A stretch of DNA of 64,000 nt from Micromonospora inyonensis (GTDB taxonomy: Bacteria > Actinomycetota > Actinomycetes > Mycobacteriales > Micromonosporaceae), in NCBI RefSeq assembly GCF_900091415.1, contig NZ_FMHU01000001.1, forward strand, positions 248,001-312,000, written 5' to 3'. A program made the position numbers and the translations under genes. The notes under the pieces were generated by a model. The model was given only the letters and a program-made list of their open reading frames with translations, did no database searches and was not told the origin of the DNA. Shown here one piece after another: positions 8,079 through 14,830 of the stretch (positions are counted from its first letter, which is position 1; every line of letters begins with the position of its first letter).

Positions 8079-9898
8079 CACGCGCCGCCCGGTCCGGGTT
8101 CGAGCGCGAACGGGCGGTCGCCGGCCGCGAAGCCGAGCGGCCACGGCAGCGGCGCGGGCGCCGCGCGTTGCGGTTGGGCGGCGAGCGCGTCGCGCAGCTT
8201 GCCGGCCACCCGCTCGTCGAGTGCGCCGTCACGGTGCCCGGAGACGACCTCCCGCAGCAGCACGTACGGCGCGCCCTCCGGCCCCTCGTCGACGCCGAGC
8301 ACGGCGAAGCGGGAACCGGCGGCGAACATGGCCCGCCCGGCGCGGACACCGGGTCCGTCGGCGATACCCAGTTGGTCCAGCCGCCGCGCGGTGGCCGACC
8401 AGATCGCGTACCGGCCCGCGTCGCCCTCGGTGCCACCGTGGCATGCCACGGTGGTGAACGCCGGCTCCACCACCGGGTCCCCGGCCCGGTACCGGCCGAC
8501 GTCCAGTCCGGCGGGTACCGCGGCGAAGACGGGTCCCCCGACGGCCGGCAGTTGCTCCAGACCGGCGCGGGCGCACCGGGCCAGCAACTGGACGTCCTCG
8601 TCGGGCGTGCCTCCACCGCGCAACGCGTCGTTGACCCGCGCGCCCACCCCGTCGAGCAGAGCCAGCACCGTGATCAGCCCGGCCGTCACGTCGTGCGCAC
8701 CGACCGCACTGCGCAGCCCCGGGTGCAGCGACAGCGCCCGGGCCACCGTCCGGGAGTGGGCCTGGAACTTCCAGCCCAGCACGGTACGCAGCCGCTCCCG
8801 GTCCGCCTCGTCGGTGTGGGCCCGTACCCCGAACCACGGCGCGCCCCGGTCGGCGGGTGACACCGGCGGCGGACCGCCCGCGCCGTCCGCCGGGGCACCG
8901 GTACTCTCCGCGCCGGTCGGCGGGGCGTCCGGCGTGGCCGCGGTCAGGCCGGCCGCAGCCGGCACGGACGTCGCCAGGGTGACCGCAGGCGGGACGGACG
9001 CCGTCAGAGTGGCCGGCGTCGGCACGGACGCCGTCAGGGTGGCCGGCGGCGGCACGGACGCCGTCAGGGTGGCCGGTGCCGGGACGGTCGGGCTGGCGGC
9101 ATCCGGGTCGGCGATCAGCGGCCGGCAGGTGTCCAGCTCCAGCCGGGGCACGTCGAATTCCGTCAGCACCATGCGCTGGACGCCGAGGTCGGGCCGGGGC
9201 AGCTCGATCACCGGAAGTACCAGGCTGTGCACCTCGAACGCCGCTTCCACCGGCGCAGGCAGCTCGGGCCCGGATTCCGGTGCCGCAGCGGGTGACGTGG
9301 CCTCTGCCGGGGCGGTGGGCGCCAGGGCGGACCCCCGATCGGGGGTCGCGAGCGACGGCACCGGAGACCGCGACTGGTGGTTGCGGCCGGTCGGGGTGGG
9401 ACGGAGGCGTACCGGTCCCAGCGGGGGCAGCACGTTGCCCGCCGGCTCCGGCTCGTCCCCGCCGCCCGGACGCCAGCACCAGAACAGCCCGTTCGCGGAG
9501 GCGCGCCCGAAGGTGAAGCGGATCCCGGAGTCCGAGGCGTAGACCGGTGCCCCCAGGCCGGCCGCGAGCTGGTGCAGCACCGGTCCGACCCCGTCGGCCG
9601 GCGCGGACCGCTGGGTGACCAGCAGCACCGGCCGGCCCCGCCAGCGGGGGCAGTGCCAGATCGCCTGGGCCAGGTCGGCGGGGGCCACCGGCCGGCCGTC
9701 CAGCCGGAAGCCGGACCGGTCGGCCTCGACCGCGAGCGCGAACCAACCCGCCGGGCCGGGGGTGACCGATCCCGGTGCCTCCCACGGCCCCGGACCGAGC
9801 ACCGGCACCCGCGCACCGGCGTCCGGCAGGACGCGCGACACGGCGGCGCCCACCGCCTGCGACGCCTGTCGCAGGTACCGTACTCCGAGCCACTTCAC
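8078..9898 (-). CDS. Type VII locus protein with an N-terminal toxin-associated-like domain and a C-terminal ADP-ribosyltransferase-fold-like region, 606 aa
   Basis: Three parts can be read. Residues 1-150 contain FRLDGRPVAPADLAQAI and GRPVLLVTQRS followed by LAAGLGAPVYA, a pattern resembling a domain I associate with actinobacterial polymorphic-toxin-like proteins. Residues about 150-340 are a Pro/Ala/Thr linker with four 30-base tandem repeats. Residues about 345-590 carry VFAAVPAGLDVGRYRAGD, FTTVAC, GRYAIWSATARR and FAAGSRFAVLGVDEG, which recall the strand order of ADP-ribosyltransferase folds, but I see no clear ExE catalytic pair. GTG at 9898 is preferred because GGGAGG lies 7 bases upstream. 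It follows the 412-aa gene by 104 bases and overlaps the 44-aa gene by one base. Function unknown; the ART comparison is a motif-level impression only. Confidence 0.7.
   Translation of the reverse strand: MKWLGVRYLRQASQAVGAAVSRVLPDAGARVPVLGPGPWEAPGSVTPGPAGWFALAVEADRSGFRLDGRPVAPADLAQAIWHCPRWRGRPVLLVTQRSAPADGVGPVLHQLAAGLGAPVYASDSGIRFTFGRASANGLFWCWRPGGGDEPEPAGNVLPPLGPVRLRPTPTGRNHQSRSPVPSLATPDRGSALAPTAPAEATSPAAAPESGPELPAPVEAAFEVHSLVLPVIELPRPDLGVQRMVLTEFDVPRLELDTCRPLIADPDAASPTVPAPATLTASVPPPATLTASVPTPATLTASVPPAVTLATSVPAAAGLTAATPDAPPTGAESTGAPADGAGGPPPVSPADRGAPWFGVRAHTDEADRERLRTVLGWKFQAHSRTVARALSLHPGLRSAVGAHDVTAGLITVLALLDGVGARVNDALRGGGTPDEDVQLLARCARAGLEQLPAVGGPVFAAVPAGLDVGRYRAGDPVVEPAFTTVACHGGTEGDAGRYAIWSATARRLDQLGIADGPGVRAGRAMFAAGSRFAVLGVDEGPEGAPYVLLREVVSGHRDGALDERVAGKLRDALAAQPQRAAPAPLPWPLGFAAGDRPFALEPGPGGA
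8961..9080 (-). repeat. Four 30-base in-frame tandem repeats in the linker of the 606-aa protein
   Basis: Four successive 30-base units (core GGCACGGACGCCGTCAGGGT on the plus strand) encode a repeating PATLTASVP-type decapeptide between the two domains. The period is a multiple of three, so unit number can vary without breaking the frame. Confidence 0.85.
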
Positions 9899-10002
9899 GC
9901 CCACGCCTCCCACATGCTGCCCGGCCGGCACGGCCTTGGCTGGCGGAGAGAATCTCCAGGATGACGGCAAGGGCCGCCGCTGTCGAGGGGCGAGCAGGTC
10001 GG

Positions 10003-11241
10003 TCACGTCAACACCGACCGGCGCGTACCGCCTTCCGGTCCGGCCCCGGGTGTCAGCTCCGGGTCCGGCGGCGCTACGGCGTCGGGGGACGTGGCGTCGG
10101 CCGGTGCCACCGGGTCGTCGTCGGCACCGGACGGCGACCAGACGACCGCGTCGGGGTCGGGTCGGCACAGGTGCACCAGGGCACGGTGCACGGAGATCTC
10201 GTCCAGGGGCTCGACGGGCCCGCCCCCGGTCAGGTGCGCGACCAGCTGCGGGTCCGGCTCCAGGCCGTAGTGTTCCAGGTAGTAACCGACCGCCTCGCTC
10301 CACAGCCAGGTCCCGTCGGTACGCAGGTGCATCGGCACCACGTCGCCCCGGTCCGGGGCCAGGATGTCGGGCATCGCGGCGCTGCTCCACGCGATGACCA
10401 CTCCCCCGCGCAGTGCGTCGAGCAGGTTGTCGCGTTCGGTGGCATCGGAGACCACCGGCCGGTTGGTGGCGAACCACGGGCCGCGTACCGGATCGACGCC
10501 GTCGAAGAGCCGGGCGGTGGCCACCGGCGTGGCCGGCCGCGCCGCCCACAGCAGGGAGCCGGACGAACGGGCCAGGGTCTGGTAGTGCGGCGCCTCCACC
10601 CCGGCCCAGCAGACCTCGACCTGGGCCTCGTCGTCCCCGGCCTCGACCATGGCCTGTCGTAGCTGGGCGCTGGTGGCGGGAAGGGCGTCCGAGGTGTCGT
10701 CCACGCTGACCACGACCACCCGTAACGGGTCCTGCCAGGGGCGGGCGGTGGACGGCATCCGCCACGCCCGCCACACCGCGCGTACCGTCGGGATCGCCGA
10801 CGCCGCAGCCAGCAGCGCCTGGTCGATCGGGTCGAGAAGGTCGACCGGGTCGGCGGTGCGGTCCTGCGGGAGCACCATCGAGACCAGCTCTTCCTGGGTG
10901 GTCGGCAGGTCGGACAGGAACTGCCACGGGGTCGGTGGACGCTCCCCGCGCAGCTCCTCCAGCGCCAGACCGAGGTCGATGTCCCCGCCGCTGAGTGCCA
11001 GTTCCTCGCGCAGCGCCGCGATCTCGTCGGCGTCGAGTTGCAGCGGCTGGGAGACCGCCTCGAAGGCGACCGCCTGTACGACCTCCAGCCGCCGACCGGC
11101 GGCCAGCGCGTCCCGCGCGTCGGTCAGCACCCGGTCCGGCAGCGAGCCGGCCAACCGCAGCAGCAACGCGTGCATCGACTCGTCACGTGCGTCGTCCCGT
11201 GTCACCTCCGGTGCCACGTCCAGGTCCGTGTCCACGTTCAC
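10003..11241 (-). CDS. Hypothetical protein, first gene of the type VII operon, 412 aa
   Basis: Soluble protein with no signal or membrane segment that I can see, and no motif that I recognise. The N-terminal third is helical (HALLLRLAGSLPDRVLTDAR). The middle contains a beta-alpha stretch (PLRVVVVSVDDTSD, QVEVCWAGVEAPH), and the C-terminus is acidic and proline-rich. GTG at 11241 is chosen because AAGGAGG ends 9 bases upstream; GTGs at 11247 and 11250 are in frame but sit too close to it. It lies 104 bases upstream of the 606-aa gene on the same strand and is separated by 89 bases from the glycosyltransferase gene before it. As the first gene of the cluster it may be an accessory or regulatory component of the secretion system; this rests on position alone. 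Confidence 0.7.
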   Translation of the reverse strand: MNVDTDLDVAPEVTRDDARDESMHALLLRLAGSLPDRVLTDARDALAAGRRLEVVQAVAFEAVSQPLQLDADEIAALREELALSGGDIDLGLALEELRGERPPTPWQFLSDLPTTQEELVSMVLPQDRTADPVDLLDPIDQALLAAASAIPTVRAVWRAWRMPSTARPWQDPLRVVVVSVDDTSDALPATSAQLRQAMVEAGDDEAQVEVCWAGVEAPHYQTLARSSGSLLWAARPATPVATARLFDGVDPVRGPWFATNRPVVSDATERDNLLDALRGGVVIAWSSAAMPDILAPDRGDVVPMHLRTDGTWLWSEAVGYYLEHYGLEPDPQLVAHLTGGGPVEPLDEISVHRALVHLCRPDPDAVVWSPSGADDDPVAPADATSPDAVAPPDPELTPGAGPEGGTRRSVLT

Positions 11242-11330
11242 GGTCACCACCCTCCTTCGCCGGTCCAGGGTTCATTTGTGGCACGCCCCGCGCCCCAGCA
11301 GGGTTCACGCCTGCCGCAGACCGGATTCGC

Positions 11331-12749
11331 CTATTTGTGCCGCCACCACGACTCGGTGCTGCTCCGATCCTCCTTGCGAAACTCCGTACAGACCTGGCGG
11401 CCGTTCACGATCATCCCTGCATACCAGGTGCGGGCCACATAGTTGAACGGCCCCATGTCGAGTGGGCCGGCCTCCCGGGCATTGGTGACGCAGAACTCGA
11501 ACATGTCCCGGCAGAACTCCAGCACCGTCTCCCGCCGGCCGCCGACGAGCCCGCAGTTGAGCAACTGGGCACCCCGGTTGTCGGACAGGAACTGCACCAG
11601 TTTGGCACTGCCGCCGTGCTGGTACACCATCCACGGGATGCACAGCGGCGCCGGTTCGTCGCCCACGTACAGCCGATCGTCCATCTCCGGGAACGGATCG
11701 CGCAGCATCTCCACGTCGGTGCCGTCGACGCACCACACCTGCTCGATCTCGGGGTGCTCACGCAGGTACCGCCAGCAGCACAGCCAGCGTTGGAAGTACG
11801 GCGAGCCGCCATCCCCGCCCGGCGTCACCCGCACGTGCGTGACCAGGTCGGTGTCCGGCTCGTCGTCGAAACAGTCGTGCAGCACCACCAGCCGCTGCCC
11901 GTGCCGCTCGACCGAGCTGCGCAACTCGGCCAGGTCGGCGTAGTTCGGCGTCCAGGTGACACCGCGCTGCGGGTCGGGCTGCGCGGTGAGGTACGTGGTC
12001 AGCACCACGTTCCGCGTCGCCGCCGCACCGACCGGGACGGTACGGAACTCGCGGTACTCGGTCGAGGTGTAGCTGGCCTCCGACCGGGCCTTGAGATTGC
12101 GCACCAGGGTGAAGCGCTCGAAGTCGGACACGCTGGAGCCGACCCTGGTGCGTTCGTCGCAACTGAAGATGAGGTCTCCGCTGCCGACCACGTCGGCGAA
12201 CCGGAACGAGGTCAGGCCGGCGTTGTAGATCCGGTTGGAGAGGTCCAGGTGCTCGTATCCCCACCGGCCGTACCGGGTGTCGTACCCGCCCACCCGGTCC
12301 AGCACGCGCCGGTCGAAGTAGAGCATGCAGCCACGCGGATGGGTGTACGCCCGGATCTCCGCGTCCCGGTAGATCTCCACCGCGTCGGACAGGCGACCGA
12401 GTGGGGTGTCGGTGAACATGTACATCAGATGCGGCTCGGCACTCTCGATGTACGGCCGTTCCCAGCCGTCCACGATCGGCCAGCAGTCGTCGTCGAACAG
12501 GAACAGGTGCGTGCAGCCCCGCTCCACCAGCAGCTCCAGGCACTTGTTCTTGGCCCGGGCGATACCGGCGTTGGTGTCGAAACGGAACGTCGCCTCCTCC
12601 ACCGGCTCGTCGCTGGCGTCGTCGACCACGACGATCGCGGCGCCGCTCGGCGCGTACTTGCGGATCGCCTCCAGGGCGGTACGCAGCACGGCACCCCGGT
12701 TGTGCGTCGTGACCCCGATGCCCACCGTCGGGAAGTCCGTATCCTCCAT
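11331..12749 (-). CDS. Two-domain glycosyltransferase with an N-terminal GT2 module, 472 aa
   Basis: The first about 280 residues are a GT-A family 2 glycosyltransferase: TVGIGVTTHNRG at the nucleotide-binding strand, VVVDDASDEP, and the metal-binding acidic triplet in LFLFDDDCWP at residues 86-88, then GGYDTRYGRWGYEHLDL near the acceptor-binding part. The remaining about 190 residues (starting NVVLTTYLTAQPDPQRG) look like a second transferase-like domain with LYVGDEPAPLCIPW and NCGLVGGRRE. No signal or membrane helix is seen, so it is probably cytosolic. ATG at 12749 is supported by GAAGAGG about 7 bases upstream. Donor and acceptor are unknown. It precedes the type VII cluster on the same strand but the 89-base gap leaves the link open. 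Confidence 0.85.
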   Translation of the reverse strand: MEDTDFPTVGIGVTTHNRGAVLRTALEAIRKYAPSGAAIVVVDDASDEPVEEATFRFDTNAGIARAKNKCLELLVERGCTHLFLFDDDCWPIVDGWERPYIESAEPHLMYMFTDTPLGRLSDAVEIYRDAEIRAYTHPRGCMLYFDRRVLDRVGGYDTRYGRWGYEHLDLSNRIYNAGLTSFRFADVVGSGDLIFSCDERTRVGSSVSDFERFTLVRNLKARSEASYTSTEYREFRTVPVGAAATRNVVLTTYLTAQPDPQRGVTWTPNYADLAELRSSVERHGQRLVVLHDCFDDEPDTDLVTHVRVTPGGDGGSPYFQRWLCCWRYLREHPEIEQVWCVDGTDVEMLRDPFPEMDDRLYVGDEPAPLCIPWMVYQHGGSAKLVQFLSDNRGAQLLNCGLVGGRRETVLEFCRDMFEFCVTNAREAGPLDMGPFNYVARTWYAGMIVNGRQVCTEFRKEDRSSTESWWRHK

Positions 12750-13068
12750 GCCCACCTCTTCGGTCGGGGCGCCACGGCGCCGTCGCTCGGGGTCGCCACC
12801 GCCCGGCCGTCGTACCGGTCGTCGAGACGGTGCCGGACGACCACGCCGCCTGCCCGTGCCACCGCCGGTGCGAGGGCGCCCACGTGGGTCACGGCACCAC
12901 GGCACCGTCGGGTTCACCGGTCGTTCCGCGAGCCGTCGCCCGGCGTGACGTAGCCGCTGGTCCAGGGCGGGGCGTAGGGATAACCCTCTCCAACTCGCGG
13001 GGTGGCACCCCCAGGAGCAGGGGCCGCACCATGTCGGGCGACCGGCCCGGGGCGGCAGTCTCTAGGGC
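12750..13068. other. Intergenic region between divergent glycosyltransferase and sigma-factor genes
   Basis: 319 bases with no credible gene. It must carry the promoters of both divergent genes. Two small inverted repeats are visible before the sigma gene: AGGG-ATAA-CCCT near 12987-12998 and GGGGTG-G-CACCCC near 13000-13015. No convincing -35/-10 pair was identified. Confidence 0.6.
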
Positions 13069-13617
13069 ATGGGTGAACAGACACAGAGCAGGCGACAGGG
13101 CAGCGCGCTGGAGAGCGATTCCCGCCTCCGCGAACTGATGGACACCTACCAGCAGCCGCTGCTGCGCTACGCGCAGCGACTGACCGACGGCGACACCGGA
13201 CGCGCCGAGGACGTGGTGCAGGAGGCGTTCCTGCGGGCGTGGCGGCACCTGGACCAGCTCACCGCCGACCGCGGGTCGGTGCTGGGCTGGCTGCGCCGGG
13301 TGGTGCACAACCTGGTGATGGACGGGTACCGCATGAAGAAGGCCCGGCCGACCGAGGTGGACATCGAGAACGCCGCCGAGGTGTCGACGGCGGACCCGAT
13401 GGCCGGCGTGGTGGACTCCCTGCTGGTCGAGCAGGTGCTGCGTGGGCTGTGGCCGGAGCACCGGGCCGCGCTGGTGGAGACGTACCTGAACGGCCGGACC
13501 GCGGCCGAGATCAGCGCGTCGCTCGGGGTGCCGGTCGGCACGGTCAAGAGCCGGTTGCACTACGCGCTGCGGGCGGCCCGCAAGGCGACGACGGGTCACG
13601 TGCTCTGCGCCGCATGA
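13069..13617 (+). CDS. ECF-type RNA polymerase sigma factor, 182 aa
   Basis: Directs RNA polymerase to a small regulon, usually in response to envelope or oxidative signals. Region 2 is seen in LRYAQRLTDGDTGRAEDVVQ and EAFLRAWRHL (DEDVVQEAF-like core), with the helix GWLRRVVHNLVMDGYRMKKA. Region 4 is AAEISASLGVPVGTVKSRLH, the -35-binding helix-turn-helix. Length is normal for the family. ATG at 13069 has no strong ribosome site; a later ATG at 13138 is an alternative. There is no adjacent zinc-finger anti-sigma gene, which is the usual partner; instead a histidine kinase follows directly. The region 2 sequence and the VPVGTVKSRL signature make the family assignment firm; the signal is unknown. 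Confidence 0.93.
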   Translation: MGEQTQSRRQGSALESDSRLRELMDTYQQPLLRYAQRLTDGDTGRAEDVVQEAFLRAWRHLDQLTADRGSVLGWLRRVVHNLVMDGYRMKKARPTEVDIENAAEVSTADPMAGVVDSLLVEQVLRGLWPEHRAALVETYLNGRTAAEISASLGVPVGTVKSRLHYALRAARKATTGHVLCAA

Positions 13618-13690
13618 GCCGCTGGGCACGTCGGTGGCGTAAGGCCGTCGCGGCCCACCAGCCGGGCACACCGGCCCGACCGGAGCCGCC

Positions 13691-13696
13691 TACAGT
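13691..13696 (+). promoter_or_regulatory. -10 box (TACAGT) for a leaderless histidine-kinase mRNA
   Basis: TACAGT matches TANNNT and ends 7 bases before ATG at 13704, so transcription would start at or next to the start codon. This favours 13704 over the upstream ATG at 13614. Confidence 0.5.
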
Positions 13697-13703
13697 AGGG
13701 GAC

Positions 13704-14792
13704 ATGCGCCACTCGACGCAGCACACCGACGGGCCGTCCCCGGGCACACCGGAAGACGTGGTCCGGGTGATCGACGCGGTGCACGGCCTGCCGGGTCGTC
13801 CCCTGCCGGGAGTGCAGGCCGAAGCCCTGGCCCGGGCGCTGGGCGGATGCCTGGGGGCCACCACGGTCACCGTCGCCCTGTGGCTGCCCCTGCCGACGGA
13901 CCACGACACCGACGCGGCGGCCGAACACACCGTCGAGGAGTATCACTGGCCGGCCGCCGACGCCGAGGCGGCGGCAACCGGGACCGGTGCGACGCCGATG
14001 CGGCTGTGCGACGGCGAGCAGGTCCTGGCCGACCTCGTGGTCGAACCGCCGGCAGCGGCCGATCGGCTGCGCCGGTGGCCCGAGCTGCACGCGGTGACCC
14101 GCCTGCTGGTCAGCGACATCCAGGCCCAGTTGATCACCGCTGGCGCCGAACGGCTGATCGGTGAGAGCACCCTGCTGCTGGCCGACACCCGGCTGCGGGC
14201 CGCGGGCGAGATGGAACACCAGCGGTACCAGCTGGAGCGCGACCTGCACGACGGCGCCCAGCACCACATGGTCGCGTTGCAGATGTCGCTGGCAATGGTG
14301 GAGCACCAGCTCGACGCCGGCAACGCCGCCGAGGCGGGCCAGCACCTCGACCGGCTGCGTGAGCTGCTGGCCAGCACCGAGGAGGTGCTGCACACCACCG
14401 CCACCGGCCTGCTGGCACCGTTGACCGACCACGGTCTGGTGGCCGCGTTGACGACCCGGCTGGAGGCGCTCGACACCGTCACCCTGGACATCGACCCGGA
14501 ACTGATCGGTTACCGGTACCTGCCCGAGGTGGAGGCCGCCGTCTACCTGGCCTGCCTGGAGGCGGTCAGCAACGCGCACAAGCACGCCCCGGGCGCCGCG
14601 GTGACGTTGACGCTACGTACCTCCCGCCGGGGCCTCAGCTTCGAGGTGGACGACACCGGGCCGGGTTTCGACACCGAGGGCCGGATGCCGCTGCGCCAGC
14701 TCGCCGCCCGCCTCGCCTCGGTCGACGGCACGCTGACGGTGCGGTCGAGCCCGACCACCGGCACCCGGATCAGCGGGCTCGTGGCGATCTGA
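13704..14792 (+). CDS. NarL-partner sensor histidine kinase (HisKA_3 type), cytosolic, 362 aa
   Basis: Catalytically complete: phospho-acceptor His at about residue 182 in ERDLHDGAQHHMVALQMSL, N-box EAVSNAHKHA, G1 box DDTGPGFD and G2-like GTRISGL. No membrane helix is seen; the N-terminal half looks like a GAF-style sensory region. Two starts compete. ATG 13704 lies 7 bases after TACAGT (leaderless). ATG 13614 overlaps the sigma-factor stop (ATGA) and would add 30 basic, proline-rich residues; I prefer 13704. No response regulator lies next to it; the nearest is on the opposite strand at 17.9 kb, upstream of a degenerate kinase-like protein, and is a candidate partner. Confidence 0.88.
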   Translation: MRHSTQHTDGPSPGTPEDVVRVIDAVHGLPGRPLPGVQAEALARALGGCLGATTVTVALWLPLPTDHDTDAAAEHTVEEYHWPAADAEAAATGTGATPMRLCDGEQVLADLVVEPPAAADRLRRWPELHAVTRLLVSDIQAQLITAGAERLIGESTLLLADTRLRAAGEMEHQRYQLERDLHDGAQHHMVALQMSLAMVEHQLDAGNAAEAGQHLDRLRELLASTEEVLHTTATGLLAPLTDHGLVAALTTRLEALDTVTLDIDPELIGYRYLPEVEAAVYLACLEAVSNAHKHAPGAAVTLTLRTSRRGLSFEVDDTGPGFDTEGRMPLRQLAARLASVDGTLTVRSSPTTGTRISGLVAI

Positions 14793-14830
14793 GCCGGACC
14801 ACCGGCACCGCCCGCCCGTGCCGGACGCCG

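Noticed and set aside
7948..8616. Upstream extension of the beta-helix/AAA gene to 8616
   Set aside because: Overlaps the ART-like gene in another frame, reads as Arg/Ser/Pro noise, and a good ribosome site marks 7947.
13069..13617. Anti-sigma factor downstream of the ECF sigma gene
   Set aside because: No zinc-finger HxxxCxxC motif was found in the following frames.
13614..13703. ATG at 13614 as the histidine-kinase start
   Set aside because: It overlaps the sigma stop (ATGA), but the added 30 residues are Arg/Pro-rich and a -10 box just before 13704 supports the shorter form. Not excluded.
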